In this document: one piece after another, positions 47,034 to 54,752 of the stretch
How positions within the stretch are numbered: position 1 is the stretch's first letter
Layout: every line of letters begins with the position of its first letter
The notes under the pieces: model-generated
The model's database searches: none
What the model saw: only the letters and a program-made list of their open reading frames with translations
What the model was told of the DNA's origin: nothing
Position numbers and translations under genes: made by a program
Assembly (NCBI RefSeq): GCF_000711795.1
Contig: NZ_KL543978.1
Span: forward strand, 211,826 to 275,825
Reading direction: 5' to 3'
Length of the DNA: 64,000 nucleotides
From: Vibrio pacinii DSM 19139
Lineage (GTDB): Bacteria; Pseudomonadota; Gammaproteobacteria; Enterobacterales; Vibrionaceae

Positions 47034-47083
47034 TTTACCCCTGATAGGGGGTAAAATTCCCTTTACCCCCTATCAGGGGTAAA
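47034..47083. repeat. nested perfect palindrome (two 22-bp arms, each itself a hairpin)
   Basis: The arms 47034-47055 and 47062-47083 are exact reverse complements separated by ATTCCC. Each arm also folds on its own: TTTACCCC/GGGGTAAA in the left arm, and with its flanks an 11-bp stem CCCTTTACCCC/GGGGTAAAGGG (47059-47086) on the right. The DNA or RNA can switch between one 22-bp cruciform and two small hairpins. Confidence 0.95.
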
Positions 47084-47128
47084 GGGAGCCATGATCCGCA
47101 ATTGGCGTTGACTGCTCTAGACAGGTTT

Positions 47129-47190
47129 ATGTCTCACAAAAGCCTCCAATGCACTGCGTATACGCACAGTACATTGGAGGCTTCAGACAT
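47129..47190 (-). terminator. long hairpin, probable terminator of the mobilisation genes or ncRNA element
   Basis: Pairing from the outside in: ATGTCT/AGACAT (6 bp), AAGCCTCCAATG/CATTGGAGGCTT (12 bp, perfect) and an apical palindrome TGCGTATACGCA. On the minus strand the 12-bp stem is followed by TTTTG, so it can terminate the relaxase operon. The outer pairing and length go beyond an ordinary terminator. Confidence 0.65.
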
Positions 47191-47369
47191 TTTGACTAAG
47201 CAGTGTTAATCGCTCACGAGTGATGAGGAAAATTGGACTCTCGAACCATAAGAAAAACTTTTCATTAATTTATCATGAACTCTAATGAATTTAGATAGGT
47301 CAATAATTAAGCTGCTGTATTTAAATGATAAGTAATTCAATGGTAAAAATTTACTATTACTTTAACTAA

Positions 47370-49193
47370 TTAATTATTTCGATTGTTAGTAGGGCTGTTC
47401 ATAACATTTTTCTTTTTGTCTTCAAGATTATCAAGTACTCGCTGTAACGTATCGTGCTCATTATCCCGTCGCATTTTCTCTTCGTTTTTAGCTAGCGTAT
47501 TTTTCAGTTTTGTTTTCAGCTCAGGCTCTGTTGCTATAACTTCAAAAGCTCGACCAAGTTCGAGATAGCTGTCCCGCTGTCTTTCTGCCAGCTTTCCAGC
47601 ATGTGCAAGCGATGTTCCAATTTCTTGATTTGCTGTCTCGTGGATACGGATACTTCGTTTGACACTGCTGATAGCCCTTTCAAGCTCTCTACTGAGGCTT
47701 GGTACTCTTGGGTCATGAGTTGATTGGTCTGAATAATGTCGTTTAGGATTGTTCTGCGTTCGTATTGATACTGTTCTTGAATTTCTTTTATCGTGTTCAG
47801 GTAAAACTCGTTCTGTGTCTCGACCATAGCGAGCAAATGCTCGTTTGAAATCTGCTGATTCTTCGTCAATGACGTAATTTGTGAAGCTAATTGTTTCTCG
47901 ATGTCGCTCATATTCTATTTTTCCAGCCAGTAGAAAACTCATCCATTCTTGGATAAACCTTTTTTGTTGCTCGTGATACTGCTCTAGCGCTAACTTTGCA
48001 TTTCGTTCTGCTAATGCTTTTCTTTCTTCAATTTGCTTAACCATCTCAAACCCTTTTAGGGATGGGTTGAACTCAGGCATTTGTGCAAAATTAACCTGAG
48101 GTTGCGATATGTAAAAAGATGGCGTAGCTGTCCAACGAGAGTTCAAAGGTAAATAATGCGCTTTGCTCACATTGAATTCAGGCTTACTTTTGTGTAATCC
48201 GTAACGTTTGTTGTTGTAGTTAGCTCGTTTAATAATCGCTTTATCGAGTTGGTCTTTTAGCTCCTCCAGTCGACTTTGTTTGCTTTGTAATGGCTCACTG
48301 GACTGGGTTAAGGAGTCTCTAGAACGAAACTGCTCAGTAAACACAAAACCATAGAGACGCACGTTCTTTTTATCTTTAAAGTGCAAACGGACGAAGTTGC
48401 TCGATTCACTAACATGGGTAACCCCGACTTTTTCTTTAAACTTATCGCTACTTAGTGCTTGTATAATGTCGGCACGGCTGTTTACTCGATTGCTAGTAAT
48501 CATGTCTTTAATCCAGACATTGATTGCTTTCTTTAGCTTGTGTCGCTTGTCAAAGCTGTTACCGTCTTGTGTAAGCCGTTTATGGAGAGAATCGAGAGGG
48601 CTCACTAAATCATGCTTAAGATTTAAGTAATCCCGCAGTAGATTGAAGTCTTGTTCATGCCCAGGTGGCGCAGGGTTGAAGGAAAATCCTGTTGCAAGGT
48701 GAATTCTCGGTATCAAAAAGTGGTTTTCAATATTGCCTTGGTGCGTGTGACGCACCCAGTCGATTAGTTGCTCATCTTTAGGGAAACCAGCAAAGCACAA
48801 CTCTTCAAACAATTCCCGCCACTCTGCTTCAATCTCTGGATTGGCTTGCAACTTCTCTGTATCTTCAAACGCATGAGCAATAACACCGCTGACGTATTTG
48901 TGTTTATGTGGGTTATGCTCAATTGCATATTCCACAGCTTTTCGGTTCCCGTTAATTGATTCTGGGGGTGGCTCTCTGCGTTTTCCTTTTTGTTGCTGGA
49001 GTATGTAGTCGCACTCCCACTCTGTTTGTATATCGTTCGCTTCTCTCGCTAACTTCCGTAATTGGTATGCAGTGCTGTACTCTTTCTTTTGGTCATCCGT
49101 GAGACTACATAAAGGACCATACAGGTAGTTAGTTGCAGCGTGTGGATCAGATTGCCCAACACCACTGGTTCGGAAAAATGAAATTACTGCCAT
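47370..49193 (-). CDS. mobilisation relaxase-like protein
   Basis: A 607-residue protein. The N-terminal 260 residues carry relaxase-like features: an early Tyr region (TNYLYGP, about 22-28), HKYVSGVIAHAFED near 98-111, and a histidine-rich motif HTHQGNIENHFLIPRIHLATG (about 148-168) resembling the metal-binding motif III of mobilisation nucleases. The rest is coiled-coil and basic (about 300-600), as in MobA tails. It overlaps the MobC-like gene by 10 bases. A 125-codon gene is nested in another frame (47534-47911). It should nick the element at its oriT and lead the strand into a helper's conjugation channel. The relaxase family is an inference. Confidence 0.65.
   Translation of the reverse strand: MAVISFFRTSGVGQSDPHAATNYLYGPLCSLTDDQKKEYSTAYQLRKLAREANDIQTEWECDYILQQQKGKRREPPPESINGNRKAVEYAIEHNPHKHKYVSGVIAHAFEDTEKLQANPEIEAEWRELFEELCFAGFPKDEQLIDWVRHTHQGNIENHFLIPRIHLATGFSFNPAPPGHEQDFNLLRDYLNLKHDLVSPLDSLHKRLTQDGNSFDKRHKLKKAINVWIKDMITSNRVNSRADIIQALSSDKFKEKVGVTHVSESSNFVRLHFKDKKNVRLYGFVFTEQFRSRDSLTQSSEPLQSKQSRLEELKDQLDKAIIKRANYNNKRYGLHKSKPEFNVSKAHYLPLNSRWTATPSFYISQPQVNFAQMPEFNPSLKGFEMVKQIEERKALAERNAKLALEQYHEQQKRFIQEWMSFLLAGKIEYERHRETISFTNYVIDEESADFKRAFARYGRDTERVLPEHDKRNSRTVSIRTQNNPKRHYSDQSTHDPRVPSLSRELERAISSVKRSIRIHETANQEIGTSLAHAGKLAERQRDSYLELGRAFEVIATEPELKTKLKNTLAKNEEKMRRDNEHDTLQRVLDNLEDKKKNVMNSPTNNRNN
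47534..47911 (-). CDS. nested MobB-like coiled-coil protein in an alternative frame
   Basis: A 125-residue ORF lying wholly inside the relaxase-like gene, same strand, different frame. Its composition is protein-like: few rare residues and long amphipathic helices (MSDIEKQLASQITSLTKNQQ, then QIKKLEHRLHMLESW), predicting a coiled coil with no signal peptide. GGA lies about 10 bases before the ATG. In ColE1-type mobilisation loci mobB and mobD are nested in mobA in just this way, and MobB aids relaxase-plasmid coupling. Position and helical character support a MobB-like gene; expression is unproven. Confidence 0.6.
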   Translation of the reverse strand: MSDIEKQLASQITSLTKNQQISNEHLLAMVETQNEFYLNTIKEIQEQYQYERRTILNDIIQTNQLMTQEYQASVESLKGLSAVSNEVSVSTRQQIKKLEHRLHMLESWQKDSGTAISNLVELLKL

Positions 49194-49771
49194 AATTCCA
49201 CCGATAATGGATCTACTTTTGCGACTCGGTATTTATGGTCAACCTGTGGATTGGCTAGAATATTCATTACTCGAAGATCGTGCTGCTCAAATGCTTTGTT
49301 GAGCTGGTTAAGCTCTAGCAAGATTTGAACTGCTTCCACTCCAGATTTATGAGTGTTACACCACTTGACGGTCTGATTAAGCAGAGAATTGAAACGTACA
49401 CGTTCATGGATTACGCCTAACATCTCTTTTCTTGTCTGCTCTGCGAATGGAACGATAATTCTTGTTTTATGCAGTGATTCAGAAGCAATCTGAGACACCG
49501 TTTTTCCTGCTTGCTCAGCTTTGTATTTCCAGATCTTTTTATCTAAGAGCGTACAGTTCATTTCTATACGAGTACTCTTTGCTTCACAATAATGATGATA
49601 AAGCGCATCAACTTCAGAGGAATTTAAACCAGTATCTTTCTTCAAACGGTTTTTGCTGATTTTAATGTTGTGCTCAACACAGTGCTCAAGCTTTTCTTCA
49701 AATATTTCGGTGAGCTTCGGGTTGTTAAGATAGTGCTCTTCTATCTGTTTTTTCTTGTATTTTTTAATCAT
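49184..49771 (-). CDS. MobC-like mobilisation accessory protein
   Basis: A 195-residue basic helical protein. The C-terminal half has a MobC-like segment (RVRFNSLLNQTVKWCNTHKSG, about 122-142), and the middle has a pattern KIWKYKAEQAGKTVSQIASESL suggesting ribbon-helix-helix DNA binding. Such proteins open the origin of transfer for the relaxase. It ends 10 bases inside the relaxase start, and its own start lies next to the oriT-like hairpins, the standard mobilisation layout. Confidence 0.65.
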   Translation of the reverse strand: MIKKYKKKQIEEHYLNNPKLTEIFEEKLEHCVEHNIKISKNRLKKDTGLNSSEVDALYHHYCEAKSTRIEMNCTLLDKKIWKYKAEQAGKTVSQIASESLHKTRIIVPFAEQTRKEMLGVIHERVRFNSLLNQTVKWCNTHKSGVEAVQILLELNQLNKAFEQHDLRVMNILANPQVDHKYRVAKVDPLSVELWQ

Positions 49772-49827
49772 AAATTCGCCTACTTTGATAGGTCTAATTC
49801 TGTTTATTGGCCAGTTTTTTCAGGGGT

Positions 49828-49899
49828 TTGGGCGCAGCCCAAGCGATACTAAGCAGCCGCTTAGACTCCCAACCCGATGAAACTTCATACGGGGTTGGG
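49828..49899. other. oriT-like cluster of three hairpins
   Basis: Three inverted repeats in 72 bases: TTGGGC/GCCCAA (49828-49842), CTAAGC/GCTTAG (49849-49864), and CCCAACCC/GGGTTGGG (49868-49899) with an inner ATGAA/TTCAT. They lie between the KfrA-like and MobC-like genes, where origins of transfer usually sit in mobilisation regions. The nick site cannot be located by eye. Confidence 0.6.
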
Positions 49900-49924
49900 G
49901 TAACCTTGCTCTTTAGCTTTTACA

Positions 49925-50749
49925 TCAATTTTCCACACCGTCGTCGACATGGAATTCTTCTGATAAGCTGGGATCTGCATCACTCAAATCGCCAAAATAC
50001 CAATCGGGATGACTGGAAGTGAGACTTTCAATGAGTTTTGTGTTGTGTTCTTGTAAGCGTTCTTTATCGCGAGTTAATGAAGCGATATGCTCGTCTAACA
50101 TTTTCGCACGAGCGCGTTCAACAAAAAGCTCCTGACTTACCAAAAGTAACGTATCGAGCTTTTTCTGCTGTTGGTCAACTCTAGCGCGGTAGTCCGAAAC
50201 AACTTGCTCTGATTGAGCAAGTTTGTTTTCTAGCTCACTGCACTTTTGACTCAGTGAATTAGTTTCCCGATGCTGTTTTTGCAATTCGTCAATGAACTCT
50301 ACAAGCTCTTTGTTTTCTTTTTCTAATTCATCAATTTGCTTAAGAGATTCTTGTGTATGTGCGCTAACGAGCTGCTGCACTTCACTATCAAACGCCTGCC
50401 AGACGATGGACATTTCGGCTTGAAGCGCAGAAATCAGTCGCTGCTCAGAATCTACAAACCACAGCGCTTTGTTACGAACTATAGGAGTTGGTTTTGTGGC
50501 TTTCCTTAGTATTTTGAAAGCGATGGATACTCTTCCAAAATCACCGCCAACAAGTTTTTGCAGTGCTTTTATTGAAGCTGGTGCTGTGTTTAAATCGCTA
50601 AATGCTGAGGCATAGTCGTCAATGGTTTTACCTTTTTCTGTTGAGTAGCCTTGTTTTTCCAGTTCAGCGGAAAATCTTTCACGGAGCAATACAAGACTTT
50701 CTTCCTGACCGAGTAAGGCAGGAAGAGAGGAAGACAAAGTAGTATTCAT
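49925..50749 (-). CDS. KfrA-like DNA-binding coiled-coil protein
   Basis: A 274-residue protein. The N-terminal part (about 15-110) resembles the KfrA DNA-binding domain of plasmid proteins (KTIDDYASAFSDLNTAPASIKALQKLVGGDFGRVSIAFKILR), and the C-terminal half is a long coiled coil (about 135-235, ELEKENKELVEFIDELQKQH). KfrA proteins bind DNA, autoregulate and help plasmid stability. The start is two bases from the end of the recombinase gene upstream, so they form one operon. Here it may organise the element or control the mobilisation promoter. Confidence 0.7.
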   Translation of the reverse strand: MNTTLSSSLPALLGQEESLVLLRERFSAELEKQGYSTEKGKTIDDYASAFSDLNTAPASIKALQKLVGGDFGRVSIAFKILRKATKPTPIVRNKALWFVDSEQRLISALQAEMSIVWQAFDSEVQQLVSAHTQESLKQIDELEKENKELVEFIDELQKQHRETNSLSQKCSELENKLAQSEQVVSDYRARVDQQQKKLDTLLLVSQELFVERARAKMLDEHIASLTRDKERLQEHNTKLIESLTSSHPDWYFGDLSDADPSLSEEFHVDDGVEN

Positions 50750-50751
50750 AA

Positions 50752-52032
50752 TTACTGTCCACCTTTAAGCGTATCATCGATAATTTTGTAGATTTGCTCT
50801 CTGTGTTTGTCACTCTTTGCAGCACGTGCCAGTTCGAGTAAGTTTTGTATAAATGCTTTGTCATCACTGGCGATGGGCTGCGCTGCTTGCTTAATTTCAA
50901 CAATGTCATTAGATACGACAATGCTATTTTCATCTGTTGTTTTAAATAGTTCTGCTACTGTTCTATCTGCTTTAACTTGCTCTTTCTTCAAGCTCACTTT
51001 ATTACGTTTCGCGTAATGCTTTTCTACAATGCTGACATCTCGATGCCCAAGTAACTCTGCAATCCATGCGACACTGACTCCACGATTAAAAGGTATCGAC
51101 GCTCCCGTATGCCGCAATTGGTTTGGGCCTCGATGTGCTACGCCAGCTTCTTGGAGAAACCCAGTAAAAAACTGTTTTGCGAATTGCTTGGGGTTTAACC
51201 ACGGGTGACCAGTTTGCTCATTAAAAAAAACAAACCTGCGTTTTTCTCGTTTAACTGTGATGTTATCTCGTTGTACAACGTCAATAGTTATTGGAGCTTT
51301 GTCACCCGTTAGTCGTTCGACTTTACGGAGTAATTGAGCGGCTTCTGCCGATAACTCAATTGTTCGTTCAGACTCTTCTGTTTTAGTTACTTTGTACTTG
51401 TTTAGAGGTTTTGCTAAGTCAACGTATAGTCGACATTTTTCAATTCCTTCTTCTGTATAAAACTCGATATTTTCCCAGCAAGTACAAATGAGTTCGCTGA
51501 TACGTAATGCCGTTAGAATGGCAAAAGAGGCCATGTCTTTTGCCATCTCATTGTCGGTATCAGTCAACAATAATTGACGAACTTCGTCTTCGGTTAAGGG
51601 AAAAGGATCATCGCTAACAACTTTCAGGTTTTTGATACCTTCCATTAAGTCGTTTTTCTGATGTTCAGACAAGCAGGCTTTAGAGCAAACAGCTCGCAAG
51701 ATAGTGTAACAACCGTTAATAACCTTACCCTTTTTCCCCAGTCCTAGGAGGGTAGTTTTAAGATTATCAATATCTTCAATGGTGAGTTCAGAAAGGAGCT
51801 TTGCTCCTAAATATCTGATGATATGTCGACCGTGAGTCTTCATTCCATTCAGTGTTGATTCGGCAACAACAGGCTCTTTGGTATTTAGCTCATGACAAAC
51901 AGCCTGGGCGACTGAGCTTAGCGGGTAATCATCTTTGTTTAATGAAATGTTAGACTTGCGAGTGCCTTTCCGAGCTTTTTTAATTCGAGATTTCAGGCGA
52001 GGCGATTTGTGATTTTTTTTCGTAGGATTCAT
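50752..52032 (-). CDS. tyrosine recombinase (second integrase of the island)
   Basis: A 426-residue phage-integrase-family protein. Catalytic residues are visible: R in ILTALRISELICTCWENI, the H-x-x-R region as NQLRHTGASIPFNRG, H in ELLGHRDVSIVEKHYAKR, and the nucleophile Tyr in KHYAK. An SAM-like N-terminal core-binding domain is at about 60-150. The start is set at 52032 (MNPTKKNHK), with AGG about 8 bases upstream; a reading nine codons longer is possible. It is not adjacent to the attachment site, so it may have a separate role such as excision or dimer resolution. The start of a strict NxLRH motif replaces H-x-L-R-H. Confidence 0.88.
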   Translation of the reverse strand: MNPTKKNHKSPRLKSRIKKARKGTRKSNISLNKDDYPLSSVAQAVCHELNTKEPVVAESTLNGMKTHGRHIIRYLGAKLLSELTIEDIDNLKTTLLGLGKKGKVINGCYTILRAVCSKACLSEHQKNDLMEGIKNLKVVSDDPFPLTEDEVRQLLLTDTDNEMAKDMASFAILTALRISELICTCWENIEFYTEEGIEKCRLYVDLAKPLNKYKVTKTEESERTIELSAEAAQLLRKVERLTGDKAPITIDVVQRDNITVKREKRRFVFFNEQTGHPWLNPKQFAKQFFTGFLQEAGVAHRGPNQLRHTGASIPFNRGVSVAWIAELLGHRDVSIVEKHYAKRNKVSLKKEQVKADRTVAELFKTTDENSIVVSNDIVEIKQAAQPIASDDKAFIQNLLELARAAKSDKHREQIYKIIDDTLKGGQ

Positions 52033-52059
52033 TTTTCGACCTATAAAGTTACAGGCCAT

Positions 52060-52505
52060 TAAAGGGGCAGCTCTTCTGTCGGAGCCTTATTATGTTTCTA
52101 ATGGTCTTTTGGTTTATTTGCTTATTATCAAACCACAATGTCTGTTTTTACACAATAGCCACACATCGTTAACTTTTGTGTAAGTGCATGTATAATAAAG
52201 AAAAATATTCATTTCTAGAATATTTTTCATAGCGTAACTTATTGATATTTATAAGTGTGAGTGCTAACTAACTCATCGCATTTTCTGTCCTTGCAAGGTG
52301 CCAACGTTTACCTTTAAATACAATAAACGTGATTTTGATCACAAAAAAAAGACATAGTGCAAATAACTACACTACGTCTTATGGGGTTCATAGAAGAATA
52401 AATATTAGGGTTACAGTGCCGTTCTCACCAAGCAACACGGAGGCTACTCACTTTTGTCGGAGTGCTTTTTACGTGATTTCGAGTGTCAGCTTTGGTGAGC
52501 AATCT
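52060..52505 (-). other. intergenic control region between the two recombinase units
   Basis: 446 bases, AT-rich, with no gene supported. It contains a perfect 11-bp inverted repeat (52200-52228) near the start of the second recombinase operon. A wide inverted repeat CTCACCAA/TTGGTGAG (52424-52499) lies just after the 267-residue gene and probably ends that transcript. Confidence 0.5.
52200..52228. promoter_or_regulatory. operator-like inverted repeat upstream of the second recombinase
   Basis: GAAAAATATTC and GAATATTTTTC are perfect inverted copies around a 7-base spacer, 170 bases before the recombinase start. The symmetry and AT-richness suit a binding site for a dimeric regulator (or for a nucleoid protein). 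No regulator in the island can be assigned to it. Confidence 0.5.
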
Positions 52506-53309
52506 TTATTCGTCATCATTTTTCGCCTCTCCAAGAAAATCTAGCATGCCCAAAAGTTCACCATTGAAGTTATTTTGATGACGAATCGCTAACTCTTCGA
52601 TTAAAGCGATGGGTTTACTGTTTCGACGTTTATGATCTACAGGAAGATCGTCTATTAACGATATTGCATGTATAGCCTTGCCAGAAACGGAGGATGTATA
52701 CAAACGAACCTCTATATCTACTGATTCACATTGATTTGTAAGCGTTAATATCGAATCAGCAAAGTTTATTTTGAATCCCGTGTATCGCCCATACCTAGAA
52801 ATCAAAATCAGCATCATCAACTCAAATTCGTCGGCAGGGATACGCACAGTAGTCCCGCATCTGAACCTTAAGTGCGAGACTTGCTTAGCCCCTAACTGCA
52901 CTTGCAAATTTTCAACAAGAAGAGCACCGTCCATAAAATCACGACGAATTTCATCATAGAAATATTGATACACTATGTACGGTAAACAAAGTGGTTCATC
53001 TTCAGTTAGGCTATTGGATTTTAACCAGTCGCGATAAGTATATTCCTCTAAATGAAGAAGTGCTTTGAAGTTGTCTAAGTTGCCAATTGTAAGGCGCACT
53101 TTTTGAACACCATGCTTGGATTCAAAATCGTGTTGGTTTAAGTACGGATGGAGCCGTAGGTGAGATATTGTTGTATCAATGAGGTGAATCTGCTCTATTG
53201 TTACTCCCATTGCTAAAAAGCGAGATAGATCGAGTTGCTCTCGGTAAGCAGCACCTTCTTCGATAGCTAAAACTATCGATTTGCGTAGTGATTGACTGAG
53301 TTCTTGCAT
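52506..53309 (-). CDS. unknown protein of the integration module
   Basis: A 267-residue acidic/neutral soluble protein, mainly helical at the start (LRKSIVLAIEEGAAYREQLDLSRFLAMG) with a likely beta-rich middle (VSHLRFRCGTTVRIPADEFELMMLILIS, INFADSILTLTNQ). There is no signal peptide, membrane helix or known catalytic motif. Its ATG follows the integrase stop by two bases, so it is co-transcribed with the integrase and probably helps recombination. I do not recognise the family. Confidence 0.75.
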   Translation of the reverse strand: MQELSQSLRKSIVLAIEEGAAYREQLDLSRFLAMGVTIEQIHLIDTTISHLRLHPYLNQHDFESKHGVQKVRLTIGNLDNFKALLHLEEYTYRDWLKSNSLTEDEPLCLPYIVYQYFYDEIRRDFMDGALLVENLQVQLGAKQVSHLRFRCGTTVRIPADEFELMMLILISRYGRYTGFKINFADSILTLTNQCESVDIEVRLYTSSVSGKAIHAISLIDDLPVDHKRRNSKPIALIEELAIRHQNNFNGELLGMLDFLGEAKNDDE

Positions 53310-53311
53310 AA

Positions 53312-54664
53312 TTACCCCTCCAGATTCATTTGAAACGTGCTAACGATTTCAAGCAATTTCTCTAATTTATGTTTCTTCCCATATCGCCCGAAAGTCATAT
53401 TAGGGTTGGTATGACCAACAACCTCGGCTGCGCTATGTTCTGGAACATCCTGCTCTTTAAGAACATCAATGAATGTGTGGCGCAGTCCATATGCCGTAGG
53501 GCGCTCACCCGCAGGCATACCTAGCTTCGTTTGTAGCTTTCCGAACTGGGTGCGATATGTTTTTGTCCAATCTTTATCTTTTCCAAGCGGAGGGTAATTG
53601 AACAAAGGGGCGTTACCTTTATGAAGGCGACTTTTATAGAAAAGAACGAAGTCTTCATGGATAGAGGGATGTAGTGGAACAGAACGAACAGCATGCTCGT
53701 TTTTTAAGTGTTGATCTTTTGACTGATCCGTTATTTTAAGGTGCGGAATTTTTGTGTTAAGAACGATATCTTGTATATAGAGCTGGCATGCTTCTCCCGT
53801 TCGCAGTCCATGAAAGAGTTGTAACTTGCTTATCCATTGAAAATCTAATGATGCATGAACGAATTCAGCACTTTGAATTAGTTGAGAGAGTTCTTCATCA
53901 GTCCAACGATCACGCTGTTCACTAACGTGTTTTTGGCTTTTGAACTTCGGATTGAGATCTTCCGTTGGGTTTTCTAGAATATACTTCTTTGATTTCAGCC
54001 ATTTGAAAAACTGTTTTACAGCTGAAAAGTAATCTTTATTAGTTTTTGATGAGCGTGATTCGGAATAGAGTAGGTCAATATAGTCTTCTAAGTCAGAGAT
54101 GCAGACTGTATTGCGATTCACATTTTGTGTTTCAAGAAAGTTGATACAGTGAGAAATACGCTGATTGAGCTGATGAACAGTTAACTGACGCACATTGCGC
54201 TTCTTCTTACTTTCTAGAAATCGCTCAAGCAATTTCGAAAAAGGAATCACGTTAGTCGGAACGCTTTTAATATCAGGTTCAGTTTCTTCAAGATTTGTTA
54301 AGTCAACTTCACTTGGTAAGTCAGTATATATGTCACTTTGGAAGTGCTCCATAAGCTCTGGCGGTACTTCAAATATCTTTGAATAAGATTGACTAGCAGT
54401 CGACGTAAATGAGAAGCGTAGAGTCTCAATTCTCTTATCGAGTGTTGCTTTAAACGATGAAAAAAGAGGAGGTTGACTATGGTCGATCAGGCTCAGTGCT
54501 CCTTTAATGCAAGAAGCCATTTTAAAATTGCGCTCTATTGCTTCTGAGCGCTCTTTAGTTAAAAGACTAACTTTGATATCGAAAGGATAACCAAACTCAC
54601 GTAGTGGTTTAGGGATGCAAATGCGGGTTTGATATACGCCATTGGGCGCTTTTTGTAAGTACAT
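53312..54664 (-). CDS. island integrase (tyrosine recombinase) next to the attachment site
   Basis: A 450-residue phage-integrase-family protein. The N-terminal arm-binding part starts MYLQKAPNGVYQTRICIPKPLRE, the core-binding domain is about 140-240, and the catalytic domain about 250-440. Catalytic residues are R in LFHGLRTGEACQLY, R in TAYGLRHTFIDVL (Tyr at the position usually His), H in EVVGHTNPNMTF and the nucleophile Tyr in GRYGKKHK. It starts 88 bases from the tRNA-Ser 3' end, the usual place for the enzyme that catalyses insertion there. It is the first gene of the integration module. Confidence 0.92.
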   Translation of the reverse strand: MYLQKAPNGVYQTRICIPKPLREFGYPFDIKVSLLTKERSEAIERNFKMASCIKGALSLIDHSQPPLFSSFKATLDKRIETLRFSFTSTASQSYSKIFEVPPELMEHFQSDIYTDLPSEVDLTNLEETEPDIKSVPTNVIPFSKLLERFLESKKKRNVRQLTVHQLNQRISHCINFLETQNVNRNTVCISDLEDYIDLLYSESRSSKTNKDYFSAVKQFFKWLKSKKYILENPTEDLNPKFKSQKHVSEQRDRWTDEELSQLIQSAEFVHASLDFQWISKLQLFHGLRTGEACQLYIQDIVLNTKIPHLKITDQSKDQHLKNEHAVRSVPLHPSIHEDFVLFYKSRLHKGNAPLFNYPPLGKDKDWTKTYRTQFGKLQTKLGMPAGERPTAYGLRHTFIDVLKEQDVPEHSAAEVVGHTNPNMTFGRYGKKHKLEKLLEIVSTFQMNLEG

Positions 54665-54714
54665 TGTCTCACCTCATTGTCATGAAAGTGATTTGCAGTA
54701 CTGTAGATACGAAA

Positions 54715-54737
54715 AAGCCCTTGAAAATCAAGGGCTT
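54715..54737 (-). terminator. terminator now serving tRNA-Ser, supplied by the island
   Basis: AAGCCCTTGA/TCAAGGGCTT with a TTT loop, followed on the minus strand by TTTTCG. It lies inside the island edge, 16 bases beyond the tRNA 3' end, and replaces the original terminator that was displaced to 41082-41110. Confidence 0.85.
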
Positions 54738-54752
54738 AATGCGTAAGAAAAA

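Larger units (their letters stand above)
46839..47369 (-). other. structured noncoding region upstream of the primase-RT gene
   Basis: 531 bases without a gene, between the relaxase-like gene and the RT gene, both read leftward. It contains a long hairpin (47129-47190), a nested palindrome (47034-47083), a CCTAT/ATAGG palindrome (47016-47029) and two near-identical 11-mers CATG(C/T)TCCTAT (46981 and 47010). It must hold the RT promoter and could encode a structured RNA used by the RT, as in retrons and some DRT systems. The RNA idea is an inference. Confidence 0.6.

Noticed and set aside
46839..47369. A classical retron (msr-msd) upstream of the RT
   Set aside because: No typical msr/msd pair with a branching G and flanking a1/a2 inverted repeats could be identified, and the RT is fused to a primase rather than being a short retron RT.
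50679..50933. 84-codon minus-strand ORF across the recombinase/KfrA-like junction
   Set aside because: It overlaps two well-supported genes in another frame and has no ribosome site or domain-like composition.
52424..52499. Integron attC site
   Set aside because: The wide inverted repeat lacks the RYYYAAC/GTTRRRY core sites and no cassette structure is present.
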